From Flocculibacter collagenilyticus (lineage in GTDB: Bacteria > Pseudomonadota > Gammaproteobacteria > Enterobacterales > Alteromonadaceae), in contig NZ_CP059888.1 of the NCBI RefSeq assembly GCF_016469335.1, positions 1,922,001-1,986,000 on the forward strand: a DNA stretch of 64,000 nt, written 5' to 3'. Below are positions 28,128 through 37,269 of this stretch, in pieces. The number at the start of each line of letters is the position of its first letter. Within the stretch, counting starts at the first letter, position 1. Below the pieces are notes generated by a model. That model was not told where the DNA came from, did not search any database, and was given only the letters and a program-made list of their open reading frames with translations. Both the position numbers and the translations under genes were made by a program.

Positions 28128-29054
28128 TTACTCAACTTTTAACGCTTTTCCATCATGAATATGCTCTTCACCGCGTGTTTTTGCTAATTGAATCTGCTTT
28201 TCACGTTCTCTAAAGCGTTGTAGTTGGTCAGAAGTTAACTTGTCGAAGCAATGCGAGCACGAAACGCCTTTTTCGTATTTCTCAGACTGTTTTTCTTCTT
28301 CAGTAATAGGCATTCTGCAACCATAACATTGGTCGTAGCTGCCTTGCTCTAAACCATGCTTAACGGCAACACGTTGATCGAAAACAAAGCATTCGCCTTC
28401 CCACTTTGAGTTTTCTTCTGGTACTTCTTCTAAATACTTCAAAATACCACCCTCTAGGTGATAAACCTCTTCAAAGCCTTGCTCTTTCAAGTATGCAGTG
28501 GATTTTTCACAACGAATACCGCCTGTACAAAACATGGCGACTTTTTTGTTTTTATTAGGATCTAGGTTTTCTTTAACCCAAGCTGGAAATTCTCGGAACG
28601 ATTCGGTGTCAGGGTTAATTGCACCTTCAAACGTACCAATGCCAATTTCGTAGTCGTTACGGGTGTCTACCGTTATTACATCAGGATCTGAAATTAAGTC
28701 GTTCCATTCATCAGGTTTAACATAAGTACCAACAACAAGGTTAGGATCGATTCCTTCAACGCCCATTGTTACTATTTCTTTTTTCAGTTTAACTTTTGTG
28801 CGGTAAAACGTTTGCGTGTCTGCTAGCGATTCTTTATGAGAAATATTAGCAAAACGTTCGTCTGATTTAAGCCAGTTTAAAACCGCGTCAATACCTTCAC
28901 GTGGGCCACTAATCGTGCCATTAATCCCTTCTTGAGCGAGTAACAACGTACCTTTAACATCGTTACTGATCATTTGTTGATATAACGGTTCGCGAATGTC
29001 TTCAAAATCAGGCAGGGATACAAATTGGTATAACGCAGCAACAACATATTTCAT
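28128..29054 (-). CDS. trhO: tRNA U34 oxygen-dependent hydroxylase TrhO (YceA)
   Basis: A 308-aa rhodanese-domain protein that makes 5-hydroxyuridine at wobble U34, the precursor of cmo5U/mo5U. An N-terminal acylphosphatase-like domain (about 1-95, with [13 protein letters not shown]) precedes the rhodanese domain (about 115-215). The active-site loop is [11 protein letters not shown] with C176 and C182, followed by [14 protein letters not shown]. The C-terminus has a cysteine cluster (CYGCR...CSHC). Length and motifs match E. coli YceA. It is monocistronic with its own terminator. Confidence 0.92.
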   Translation of the reverse strand: MKYVVAALYQFVSLPDFEDIREPLYQQMISNDVKGTLLLAQEGINGTISGPREGIDAVLNWLKSDERFANISHKESLADTQTFYRTKVKLKKEIVTMGVEGIDPNLVVGTYVKPDEWNDLISDPDVITVDTRNDYEIGIGTFEGAINPDTESFREFPAWVKENLDPNKNKKVAMFCTGGIRCEKSTAYLKEQGFEEVYHLEGGILKYLEEVPEENSKWEGECFVFDQRVAVKHGLEQGSYDQCYGCRMPITEEEKQSEKYEKGVSCSHCFDKLTSDQLQRFREREKQIQLAKTRGEEHIHDGKALKVE

Positions 29055-29223
29055 GAATTGTTCTCTTAGATTGCAGCACTAAATCGCAAATTTAGCGCAA
29101 TTAAAAGATAGTGTTTAAGCTTAAGATCAGTTGACCCTGTACTTAAACACTTAAAATTTGAAGGCGCATTATACTGATTTTTAAACGCGTTACCAGTGCT
29201 ACTGTGCGAATATTAAACAGCAA

Positions 29224-29865
29224 TTAAGCTTCTAGTGCAGGTCTTGCTTGCGCCATATACCGTTCAATTGTGGTGACAATCGTCATGGTTTGCTGGTCAA
29301 CTTCAATATTAACTAAGTCACCTTCTTGACGAGTTCCTAAGGTCGTTATATTTAATGTTTCAGGAATTAGGTGAAGTGAAAATCGATTATTTTCTACCTT
29401 GCCGACTGTTAGGCTAATGCCATCGATGGCAATAAATCCTTTATGGATGATATATTTCATCCACTGTTGAGGCACTTCAAGTATAAACTCACAATTAGAT
29501 TGAGTTTTATTTATCAACACAATTTTTGCTTGCGTTTGTATATGGCCAGACACAATATGACCACCTAATTCCGTGCCAAATGTCATAGAACGTTCTACAT
29601 TAACTTTATCGCCTTGTTTAATTTGCGATAAGTTAGTTAATTTTAGCGTTTCATCGATTACGTCGAAATACACTTGGCCTACAACATCGCTATTGTGTAG
29701 TTCGTATTTTACAACGGTTAGGCACACACCGTTAATCGCTATGCTGGCACCGTGATTTAAATGTTGCATATGCTCAGCAGGAACCGAGATTACAATTGAT
29801 AGAAAATTATCTTTTTCAGCTATAGAAATAACTGTGCCTTTAGTTTGAACAATTCCGGTAAACAC
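29224..29865 (-). CDS. ribE: Riboflavin synthase, alpha subunit
   Basis: A 213-aa enzyme that dismutates two 6,7-dimethyl-8-ribityllumazines to riboflavin. It begins MFTGIVQTKG, the family signature, and has two lumazine-binding barrels: residues 1-96 with NGVCLTV and 97-200 with DGISLTVG. GGHIVSGH links the two. It is divergent from the MATE gene norM, the same neighbour pair as ribC/mdtK in E. coli. No FMN riboswitch is recognisable in the short intergenic gap. Confidence 0.95.
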   Translation of the reverse strand: MFTGIVQTKGTVISIAEKDNFLSIVISVPAEHMQHLNHGASIAINGVCLTVVKYELHNSDVVGQVYFDVIDETLKLTNLSQIKQGDKVNVERSMTFGTELGGHIVSGHIQTQAKIVLINKTQSNCEFILEVPQQWMKYIIHKGFIAIDGISLTVGKVENNRFSLHLIPETLNITTLGTRQEGDLVNIEVDQQTMTIVTTIERYMAQARPALEA

Positions 29866-29961
29866 GTTTCACCTTTATACTTTTAAATTTTTACTTTGTT
29901 AAGCTGTACTAAAAAAGAATACAATGCGCCTTTATACCAAATAACTAAGTCGAGGGAAAAC

Positions 29962-31317
29962 TTGCGTTTTTCAGCATTTGAAGCGGATAAGCTAATTAAG
30001 CTTGCCGTACCTATATTCTTGGCCCAAGTCACCCAAGTCATGATGTTTTTTGTTGATACGGTTATGTCTGGCCGTGTTAGTGCTACTGACATGGCAGCTG
30101 TATCGGTTTCGCAAGGTTTATGGAATCCTGCGCTTTTTACTATGCAAGGTATTCTTTTAGCGCTAACACCTATTATTTCACACCAATTTGGTGCTAAACA
30201 ATCTCGTGATATCCCTTCAACCGTTTTCCAAGGTGTTTATATTGCGTTGTTATTATGCGTTATCGGTTTCGTGGGATATCAATTTGTAGAAGTTCCGCTA
30301 CAAATGCTCAATTTAGAAGCAGAGCTATATCGCCTCACCATTGCTTATTTAGATTTTGTTGTTATCGGTTTGCCACCAGCATTATTGTTTTTTGTTTTAC
30401 GCAATTTTTCTGAAGGTGTTTCCTATACCAAACCCGCTGTTATTATTAGCCTTATTGGGATAGTAATAAACATTCCTGCCAACTATATTTTTATTTATGG
30501 CGAGATGGGTGCTCCTGCTTTGGGTGGTGCTGGCTGTGGTTTAGCAACATCTATCGTGAATTGGGCCATGCTTTTTTCAATGCTAATTTATATACGCGTA
30601 TCTAAGAAGTTGCACCAGTTTCAAATATTCAGCCGTTTTCATCTTCCAGATATAGCTGAAATTGTTACCATTGTACGGTTAGGCTTACCAATTGCGTTCT
30701 CAATCTTATTTGAAACGTGTTTATTTGCATTCATTCCATTATTCATTGCATCTATGGGCAGTGTGTATGTTGCTAGCCACCAAGTTGCTAATAATTTTAG
30801 TGCACTGGTCTTTATGCTTCCGCTTAGTTTTTCAATGGCAGTGACTATTCGAATAGGCTATTTATACGGCGGAGGAGCCATAGACAAAATGCGTGACTCA
30901 GTAAAAACCAGTTTGATAGTGGCCGGTGCGATAGGTATTACTACGGCACTCTTTACATTGGTTACGCGTAACTATATTGCACAATTTTATACTAATGACC
31001 CGGAAGTTATTCTGATCGCAAATTCATTATTAATTCTTGCAGCGATGTATCAAATATCTGATTCTTTTCAGGTTGTGTCGGCTGGTATCTTAAAAGGCTT
31101 CAAATTAACCAAACCACTTTTTTATATTACCTTTATTGCTTATTGGCCAATAGGGTTTGGCATTGGGTATATACTTGGTAAAACCGATCTTATTGTGCCT
31201 GCGATGGGACCGCATGGCTTTTGGATAGGGATAGTAGTTGGTCTTACCGTAGGCGCAATCATGTTTGCGTTTAAATTACATAGTACGCTTAAGCGACCAG
31301 AATTTTCTTGTGCTTAG
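29962..31317 (+). CDS. norM: MATE-family multidrug efflux pump (NorM/MdtK type)
   Basis: A 451-aa, twelve-helix MATE transporter that exports cationic drugs and dyes in exchange for Na+ or H+. The N-terminal helix-1 pattern LAVPIFLAQVTQ...FVDTVMSGRVSATDMAAV is diagnostic of the NorM branch. The start chosen is TTG 29962, with GAGGG about 6 bp upstream. A longer reading from TTG 29896 would add 22 residues with no match to the family start, and the shorter form fits NorM length (about 456 aa). It is divergent from ribE, as in E. coli. Confidence 0.9.
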   Translation: MRFSAFEADKLIKLAVPIFLAQVTQVMMFFVDTVMSGRVSATDMAAVSVSQGLWNPALFTMQGILLALTPIISHQFGAKQSRDIPSTVFQGVYIALLLCVIGFVGYQFVEVPLQMLNLEAELYRLTIAYLDFVVIGLPPALLFFVLRNFSEGVSYTKPAVIISLIGIVINIPANYIFIYGEMGAPALGGAGCGLATSIVNWAMLFSMLIYIRVSKKLHQFQIFSRFHLPDIAEIVTIVRLGLPIAFSILFETCLFAFIPLFIASMGSVYVASHQVANNFSALVFMLPLSFSMAVTIRIGYLYGGGAIDKMRDSVKTSLIVAGAIGITTALFTLVTRNYIAQFYTNDPEVILIANSLLILAAMYQISDSFQVVSAGILKGFKLTKPLFYITFIAYWPIGFGIGYILGKTDLIVPAMGPHGFWIGIVVGLTVGAIMFAFKLHSTLKRPEFSCA

Positions 31318-31361
31318 CACTGAACAAACTTAAGTTTTACTAGCTAACTGGAAAGCACACA

Positions 31362-32456
31362 GTGATATATACAAAGCATGTATACCAAAACAAAAAAAAC
31401 AAAGTGCTTATTTTACTTTGTGCTTTTTTACCGTTAGCAGGTTGTACACCAACACCACTGTCAATATTCGATACCTATGAAGCGCGCCTAGAAAAAACAT
31501 TAACTAAGGCATTGTCAGCAAATAGTAACAGCAATAATCTTCCTTCACTTGAATCAGTGTCTGTCAATCGCCCTACAGCGCCTCGATTTAAATTACTTGA
31601 AAGGCCAATACCGGAAATGAGTATGGGCTTAGTAAACACTTTTAAATACGCCAGATGCGGACTTCAAGAGTTAATCGGGCAACGTAATAGTGGTTTAGGC
31701 AGACTCATGCCTCCAAGTCATAAACTTAGGTATGAGATCACGTTTATTGATATCGCTGAGATCTGCTTGGCTGAAGAGAAACTACAAAATGATGAAGAAT
31801 TGAAAACCATTCTTGTAGAAAAACGCCAAGCGTTACCTATCGTATTTAATAACTTTATTATAAATGATAAAGAGTTAAGGCATTTAATTAGTGTGGGCAA
31901 AAACGCACTTGAAGAAGAAGGTAATGCCGGACTGACCCAAGCAATTGAGGTGCTGAATTACTTATTAGATATAAGAGCGCAGATTGAGCAATCTTCAATG
32001 CCAGCCGTAACACAACTAGAGCCATTGTTATCTGAACTTTACGGAAATAATAGCGTGCCAAACTTGTTAAAAGCGGAACTGCTATTATTACCGAAGTTAC
32101 AATCTCTTAATCAGTATTTATCAACAATAAGTCACAACCGTATATGTGCTAATAAAGCGTCACTTAAGCACGCTGAAGTGCTGTTCAACATTAATCAAAA
32201 ATATTTTATTGAAGGGCTACAAGGATATTTAGCAAAATTACAGCGTTATCACTTTAATATAGATAATCTGATTATTTCTTTGTTTATGCCTGTGAATAAA
32301 GCACAGTCGACTAGTCAACACGCTGAGTTTGAAAAGTACCTTAAGTATTATTTTACTAGTGAGCCAGACAGCCTACAAAGTCAGCTAAAAAATGAAATAC
32401 AAGCCCATGTGAAATGGTGGGTAAACTTACGTAAAACTTGCAATAACTATACGTAA
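31362..32456 (+). CDS. DUF3080-type lipoprotein
   Basis: A 364-aa protein with a lipoprotein signal peptide: basic N-terminus, hydrophobic VLILLCAFLPLAGC, lipobox LAGC with C28. The next residue is Thr, so outer-membrane sorting is expected under the +2 rule. The mature part is mostly helical and resembles the DUF3080 family, of unknown function. Conserved-looking features are RPTAPRFKLLERPIPEMSMG and a cysteine pair around 98 and 134. The start is GTG with GGAAAG upstream. It lies 44 bp after norM on the same strand and may be cotranscribed. Confidence 0.7.
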   Translation: MIYTKHVYQNKKNKVLILLCAFLPLAGCTPTPLSIFDTYEARLEKTLTKALSANSNSNNLPSLESVSVNRPTAPRFKLLERPIPEMSMGLVNTFKYARCGLQELIGQRNSGLGRLMPPSHKLRYEITFIDIAEICLAEEKLQNDEELKTILVEKRQALPIVFNNFIINDKELRHLISVGKNALEEEGNAGLTQAIEVLNYLLDIRAQIEQSSMPAVTQLEPLLSELYGNNSVPNLLKAELLLLPKLQSLNQYLSTISHNRICANKASLKHAEVLFNINQKYFIEGLQGYLAKLQRYHFNIDNLIISLFMPVNKAQSTSQHAEFEKYLKYYFTSEPDSLQSQLKNEIQAHVKWWVNLRKTCNNYT

Positions 32457-32512
32457 CGTTGTTTGCGATAGGTTACATATTAATCAAACGCAGCAAGCAC
32501 TTAAAAAATATC

Positions 32513-32541
32513 TTGCATATGAAATTCAACCCCATTAGTAT
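32513..32541 (+). promoter_or_regulatory. Candidate promoter of tRNA-Val
   Basis: TTGCAT (-35) and TAGTAT (-10) are separated by exactly 17 bp. The GC-rich stretch ACGCGTCGC follows, as in stringently controlled stable-RNA promoters. Confidence 0.55.
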
Positions 32542-32550
32542 ACGCGTCGC

Positions 32551-32569
32551 TGACAACAACTTGTTGTCA
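32551..32569 (+). other. Perfect 9-bp hairpin in the tRNA-Val leader
   Basis: TGACAACAA and TTGTTGTCA flank a single C, ending 5 bp before the mature tRNA 5' end. If the promoter at 32513 is right, it lies in the pre-tRNA leader, directly beside the RNase P cut. Confidence 0.5.
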
Positions 32570-32574
32570 TTTGT

Positions 32575-32651
32575 ACGACCGTAGCTCAGCTGGTTAGAGC
32601 ACTACCTTGACATGGTAGGGGTCGGTGGTTCGAGTCCACTCGGTCGTACCA
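32575..32651 (+). tRNA. tRNA-Val (anticodon GAC)
   Basis: A 77-nt cloverleaf. Acceptor ACGACCG pairs with CGGTCGT, and the discriminator A and encoded CCA follow. The D-arm is GCTC...GAGC, the anticodon stem CTACC/GGTAG has loop TTGACAT (anticodon GAC), and the T-arm is GGTGG-TTCGAGT-CCACT (last pair G-U/near-standard). It closely resembles E. coli tRNA-Val(GAC). It is a single gene with no second tRNA nearby. No integrase adjoins it, so it is not an obvious island attachment site. Confidence 0.96.
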
Positions 32652-32705
32652 ATTTCTATTGTTTATATCCCGCTTATTTCTTAATTTTATTTATTGATAT
32701 TTAGC

Positions 32706-33239
32706 TCATCGTAAATGATTCAAATGGCTTACTGCGTCTTTGAATTGCTCATTCAGCTCTTCATGCGTAATTACACGCTTTTTAACATCAAAATTATCAT
32801 GAAAACAAGGTATTGCTAAACTTGCCTTAACTACCCCATCAAAATAAGGCGCAGATTCAACTGCACTTGCGAGTACGCTACTTCCCCCTCTTGGGCCTGG
32901 CGAACTTGAGAACAATACCATTGGCTTATGATTAAACACTTTAGTTTCTATTCTAGAGCACCAATCAAATAAATTTTTGTATGCCGCGGTATATGAGCCA
33001 TTATGTTCAGCAAAAGAAATAATTATTCCGTCACTATTTCGTATTTTTTCGAGAAAATCTTTCGCTAATTGTGGATGCCCTATTTCAGCTTCTTTGTCTT
33101 GGCTAAATAATGGCAATTCATAATCATTTAAATCTAAAACTTCAACTTCAGCGTTTTTCAACAATTGAGCCGCATAGTTAACCAACATTTTATTGATAGA
33201 TTTGGTGTGGTTACTAGCAGCAAACGCGACAATTTTCAT
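32706..33239 (-). CDS. NADPH-dependent FMN reductase-family protein
   Basis: A 177-aa flavodoxin-fold protein. The N-terminal MKIVAFAASNHTKSINKML is the FMN phosphate-binding loop region. ISFAEHNGSYTAAYKNLFDW carries the family's conserved NGSYT...KN-x-DW motif, and SSSPGPRGGSS is the second flavin loop. Such enzymes reduce FMN, quinones or azo compounds; the substrate is unknown here. The start is ATG 33239, because AAGG lies 8 bp upstream; a TTG at 33245 falls between that site and the ATG. It is a single gene. Confidence 0.85.
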   Translation of the reverse strand: MKIVAFAASNHTKSINKMLVNYAAQLLKNAEVEVLDLNDYELPLFSQDKEAEIGHPQLAKDFLEKIRNSDGIIISFAEHNGSYTAAYKNLFDWCSRIETKVFNHKPMVLFSSSPGPRGGSSVLASAVESAPYFDGVVKASLAIPCFHDNFDVKKRVITHEELNEQFKDAVSHLNHLR

Positions 33240-33405
33240 GTTCAATACCTTGATCTTATAAAAACTATAATAATAGCTTCTTCTTACACATTTGCCTCAT
33301 AGCACTAACATGTCAAAATCACTGCTTTATGTTTACTTTAATCACGCATTTTAATATTGGCTATTAAATAACCTGTCTAAAAGATATTCCGCATTACCCA
33401 ACATC

Positions 33406-34149
33406 ATGATACCGTGTGGTTATAACTTACTAATTAGCTTGAGTTTCTGTTTGAATAATAAGTATATTCCCCTTTTTATACTGCCACTTATTTTCTTTTT
33501 GTTTGCTTTGGTATCTATTGAGGCAATTGCGCATGGCGTAGACGAAACTACACGGCATTTTTTGCTACAAAGTCAGGGCGTACAATTCATGCCTTTTGTA
33601 TATATTGGCGCTAAACACATGATCACAGGTTATGATCATTTATTGTTTATAGCAGGCGTAATATTCTTCCTGTACAAAAGTAGAGAAATTATTCTTTATG
33701 TGAGCATGTTTACGATTGGTCATAGCATAACGCTACTATATGGCGTGCTAAATGACATTCAAATAAACGCTTACTTAATTGATGCAATCATCGGATTATC
33801 AATTGTATATAAAGGGTTTGACAACCTTGGTGGCTTTAAGCGCACTATTGGCTTTTCACCCAATCCAAAAGCAGCTGTACTTATTTTTGGCTTATTTCAC
33901 GGGTTTGGTCTTGCAACTAAAATTCAAGAGTTTGGCTTATCTTCAAACGGGCTGCTAACCAACCTTATCGCCTTTAATGTAGGGGTTGAAATAGGTCAAC
34001 TAAGTGCCTTAGCACTTATCTTAATTTTCATTAGTTTTTGGCGAAAACATCATAGCTTTAAGCAGTTTTCTGCCACCACTAATACATTGCTGATGAGCGC
34101 GGGGTTTATGTTAATGGGCTATCACTTAACAGGTTACGCTGTTAGTTAA
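33406..34149 (+). CDS. HupE/UreJ-like membrane protein
   Basis: A 247-aa membrane protein of the HupE/UreJ_2 type. A signal-like first helix (about 20-42, ending IAHG) is followed by a short periplasmic loop and six helices. The family's histidine/aspartate motifs are present: GAKHMITGYDHLLF (H71, D77, H78), FTIGHSITL (H106) and GLFHGFGLA. HupE proteins are linked to nickel or cobalt uptake, but no urease or hydrogenase gene is here, so the metal is open. It is followed by a membrane-anchored protein, a pairing I have seen in this family. Confidence 0.8.
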   Translation: MIPCGYNLLISLSFCLNNKYIPLFILPLIFFLFALVSIEAIAHGVDETTRHFLLQSQGVQFMPFVYIGAKHMITGYDHLLFIAGVIFFLYKSREIILYVSMFTIGHSITLLYGVLNDIQINAYLIDAIIGLSIVYKGFDNLGGFKRTIGFSPNPKAAVLIFGLFHGFGLATKIQEFGLSSNGLLTNLIAFNVGVEIGQLSALALILIFISFWRKHHSFKQFSATTNTLLMSAGFMLMGYHLTGYAVS

Positions 34150-34211
34150 TATCAGACTGTTAGCCAATATTAATCCGTTTTCAGTTAATTATTTATTTTA
34201 GAGAGTGACCA

Positions 34212-34763
34212 ATGCCAGAAACCCTATCCACTGCATCATTAATTAAGTCTACAGTTATATCATTAGTGATAGCCATCTGTGCGTTAGTTACTATTATTCT
34301 TCCAGCAGAATACAATATTGATCCCACAGGCATTGGCAAGCTGTTGGGTTTAACAGCATTAGCAAACACACCCCACTCCCCGGCAAAAAGTGATACGGTG
34401 CAAAATAACAATGAGCATACTATTAATGAAAATGCGACTGTGCTAACCGATTCCATTACCGTAGAAGTACCCGCTGACCGCGGAATAGAGTACAAGTTTT
34501 ACATGAAACAGTATCAAAAAATGGAGTATGAATGGGTGACGGATGGCGAACCATTGTACTTTGATCTACATGGTGAGCCTGAAGGTGACACAACGGGCTA
34601 CTTTGAAAGTTACGCGATTACTACTTCAAATCAAATGAAAGGCAGTTTTACAGCACCTTTCGCGGGCTCCCATGGTTGGTATTGGAAAAACACATCAAGA
34701 CAACCCGTAAATATTACATTAAACGTTAAAGGTAACTACACCCTTATTGGCTTGAAGCAGTAA
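34212..34763 (+). CDS. Membrane-anchored periplasmic protein, partner of the HupE-like gene
   Basis: A 183-aa protein with one N-terminal membrane helix (about 12-32) and a periplasmic domain. The anchor is followed by IDPTGIGKLLGLTAL and a long linker (about 50-80). The compact domain contains VPADRGIEYKFYMKQYQKMEYEWVT, GDTTGYFESYAI and GSHGWYWKNTS. The last half looks beta-rich, with Trp/Tyr positions that suggest a ligand or metal site. Related proteins beside HupE genes are called 'transmembrane anchor protein'. It is probably cotranscribed with the HupE gene (62-bp gap). The 3' end overlaps the convergent dehydrogenase by 20 bp. Confidence 0.6.
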   Translation: MPETLSTASLIKSTVISLVIAICALVTIILPAEYNIDPTGIGKLLGLTALANTPHSPAKSDTVQNNNEHTINENATVLTDSITVEVPADRGIEYKFYMKQYQKMEYEWVTDGEPLYFDLHGEPEGDTTGYFESYAITTSNQMKGSFTAPFAGSHGWYWKNTSRQPVNITLNVKGNYTLIGLKQ

Positions 34764-35775
34764 CATTCACTATTTGCTTACCAACAATTCCACCCGCTAA
34801 TTGGTTGCGCAATGCACTAGACACTGCCGCTGCATTAAAGCTAACTGGAAATAGCTTAGGAAGCTTTAACGTTTCGTTACTCACACCTTCTAAAAGCAAG
34901 TTGCCCATAAAACTCATTTTTTGTTGAGCACATAAACTATTACCAAGCCATGCACCACCTAGAGATACAATGCTTAAATTAGGTGCTTTGCAAAACAGTA
35001 GATCATTATCCAACGCAGGTAATGGGTTTAAACATGCAATTCGGCCGCAAAATCGTAATAGCGCTATGTTACGGTTTGTGGTTTCACCGCAAATTGAATC
35101 TAATATGGTATCAAATCCTTGTGGCCCAACTTCTTTGCGAATGTTATCTACAAGCTTTGGATCGTTATAATCAAAAACGGCATCTGCACCAAGCTGTTTT
35201 AAATATTTATGATTGGACTTTGAAGCGGTAGTAAAAACAATTGCACCCCGTTGCTTGGCAAACTGAATGGCTAACTGCCCTATTGCACCCGCGCCTGCTT
35301 CAATTAAAATTGATTCACCTTCTTGTAATTGCAGTTTTTCAAGTGCAATCAATGCTGGCATGCCTGCACAAGGTAATGACGCAGCTGCATCCGAGGTAAC
35401 ATTATCAGGCACCAGAGACACGGCATAATTTGGCACCACCGCATATTCCGACAGCGCCCCTTGCCCTGCTAAATTGGCGTGCCACATCACGCGCTGACCG
35501 CAACTTGGAAACATACCCTTGCCAGACTTAACCACTACACCAACAGCATCCAATCCAATAACATGTGGATATTGCCACTGACAAAAACCAGACTTAACAA
35601 ATTTTGCATCTACTGGGCTTAGCCCAACCGACTCAACTTTTACTAACACCTCACCTTCGTTAAGTGGAGGTACATCTAAGATAAGATCCACTAATTCGAT
35701 ATCTGCACTAGGCTCAGTGATACCAATAGCACGCATGGTGGTTGGAATATCAGAATCGACAAGGTATGTTTGCAT
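34744..35775 (-). CDS. Quinone-oxidoreductase-like medium-chain dehydrogenase
   Basis: A 343-aa MDR-superfamily NAD(P)H-dependent oxidoreductase. The GroES-like N-terminal domain (about 30-130) includes GLSPVDAKFV and HVIGLDAVGVV. The Rossmann domain has EAGAGAIGQLAIQFAKQRGA (about 160). The structural and catalytic zinc cysteines of classical alcohol dehydrogenases are missing, which places it in the zinc-free quinone reductase/crotonyl reductase branch. It begins 9 bp after the efflux channel gene and so is probably the last gene of the RND operon, perhaps detoxifying the same compounds (inference). Confidence 0.82.
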   Translation of the reverse strand: MQTYLVDSDIPTTMRAIGITEPSADIELVDLILDVPPLNEGEVLVKVESVGLSPVDAKFVKSGFCQWQYPHVIGLDAVGVVVKSGKGMFPSCGQRVMWHANLAGQGALSEYAVVPNYAVSLVPDNVTSDAAASLPCAGMPALIALEKLQLQEGESILIEAGAGAIGQLAIQFAKQRGAIVFTTASKSNHKYLKQLGADAVFDYNDPKLVDNIRKEVGPQGFDTILDSICGETTNRNIALLRFCGRIACLNPLPALDNDLLFCKAPNLSIVSLGGAWLGNSLCAQQKMSFMGNLLLEGVSNETLKLPKLFPVSFNAAAVSSALRNQLAGGIVGKQIVNVTASSQ

Positions 35776-35784
35776 ATTACCGCC

Positions 35785-37260
35785 TTATGCACCATTTGAT
35801 TGTAATAGAGTTAACGCATGGCTCCACTGACCGTTAAAGGCTTTAAACGCCTCAACACGCGAAATTAAAGACGCAACCGTAGAGTCAACCGCATTTTGTT
35901 GTGCTATTAAAACATCCTGTCTTGCATCAAGCAACGTTAGATAAGGTACTTGTCCTTCCTCATACATTGCTGTTGCTTGTTCAAATGCACGATTTGCATA
36001 TTCAAATCTTTTGGTTGCAAATTGATGTTGTTGAGTTTGCGTAAGTAAACGATTTAATGATCGCTCACTATCTGCAATCGCTTCTAACACCGCTTGCTTA
36101 TAATCTGCATATGCCGCTTCAGTAAACAATAATTGCGTGTCTAATTGCGCCATTAATGCTGGATAGCTAAGTAAAGACCATTCAACTTGCGGCTTAATTT
36201 GCCAATGATTAACGGTATTACTTAGCCCAGCGCTATCAACACTTAGCACGCCCGCAAAAGCAGTTAAGTTAATAGAGGGAAAAAGCGCGGCCCGCGCAGA
36301 ATCACTTAACGCCTGCTCTTTAGCTAATTGGTAGAGCGCTTGGCTAATGTCTGGGCGCTTTGCAATAGCAAGTGAAGGGCTTGCTAATTCAACACGTAAT
36401 TTATCAATGGTAAATTGTTTTTTAGCATACTGGCTGAGTGTACGTAGTTCATCTGCAACTGTTTTAGTATCTGGAATATTTATATCGCTAGCTGTGCGTC
36501 CTGTTAGTACCGCTAACGCAGCTTGGTTATTAAATCTAGCTTGCTCTACTAACGGTAACAACGCTTGTTGTTGATTAAGTTGAGCATAAGCACGATTTAA
36601 ATCTAACGAAGAGCTATACCCTTCTTCAACCCGAATTTTTAATACCTCAATACTTTCTTCAAGTGCGCTAATTTGCATAGCAATAATTCGATGTTTTTCA
36701 TTACTGCCATGCCAGTTTAAATAGCTTTGTACAACACCAGAGACTATTTCAACATACAGCGAACGTTGCAGCTCTGCTTGTGCTAATGCATTCGCGTTAG
36801 CTGCGCTAATTAACTCATCTATGCGACCAAATAAGTCTAACTGCCAGCTCAAGCCCAAGCCAGCTTTTGCTGACTCGGTTTGAACATTGTCGACAGACTC
36901 TTTAGTACTAGCTACTAAAGCGCCACCTTGTGGTAAGTACTGATGTTGCTCGTAACCTAATTGTCGGTATGCCGCTTGAAGGCGCTTGCCCGAGGCTATA
37001 AGCGCATTGTTTTGAGTAAGCGCCTCTTCAACCAATGCATTTAATGTGGTGTCATTTAATTGCTGCCACCAATTTACTTCACTTACGCCTTTAAGCTCAT
37101 CTGCAATGGTAGCGCTTGCTATATATGTATTTAAATTGTCAGACTGTTTTAAATAGTCATTATTACTAGCACAACCTGTTAGCGTAACCATCATAGTGGC
37201 AGCTAATAACGTGAAGTTTTTTGCCTGAATTTTTGTCTTAGAGCTAAAAAATGTTTTCAT
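35785..37260 (-). CDS. Outer-membrane efflux channel lipoprotein (NodT/OprM type)
   Basis: A 491-aa TolC-family channel. The signal peptide ends with lipobox LTGC (C30). Two repeats of the outer-membrane efflux protein domain follow (about 75-275 and 295-480), with long coiled-coil stretches such as LQAAYRQLGYEQHQ and the family end YLTLLDARQDVLIAQQNAV. The start is ATG 37260, because AGGTGG sits 5 bp upstream; the longer GTG reading at 37269 begins directly at the pump stop. It is the third gene of the adaptor-pump-channel operon, whose tripartite product spans both membranes. Confidence 0.9.
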   Translation of the reverse strand: MKTFFSSKTKIQAKNFTLLAATMMVTLTGCASNNDYLKQSDNLNTYIASATIADELKGVSEVNWWQQLNDTTLNALVEEALTQNNALIASGKRLQAAYRQLGYEQHQYLPQGGALVASTKESVDNVQTESAKAGLGLSWQLDLFGRIDELISAANANALAQAELQRSLYVEIVSGVVQSYLNWHGSNEKHRIIAMQISALEESIEVLKIRVEEGYSSSLDLNRAYAQLNQQQALLPLVEQARFNNQAALAVLTGRTASDINIPDTKTVADELRTLSQYAKKQFTIDKLRVELASPSLAIAKRPDISQALYQLAKEQALSDSARAALFPSINLTAFAGVLSVDSAGLSNTVNHWQIKPQVEWSLLSYPALMAQLDTQLLFTEAAYADYKQAVLEAIADSERSLNRLLTQTQQHQFATKRFEYANRAFEQATAMYEEGQVPYLTLLDARQDVLIAQQNAVDSTVASLISRVEAFKAFNGQWSHALTLLQSNGA

Positions 37261-37269
37261 TGCGACCAC

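Noticed and set aside
29055-29223. FMN riboswitch for ribE
   Set aside because: This stretch is downstream of ribE, and the short gap upstream of ribE (29866-29961) has none of the conserved FMN-aptamer segments.
32575-32651. tRNA-Val as an island attachment site
   Set aside because: No integrase is next to it and no repeat of the tRNA 3' end is seen in the following sequence.
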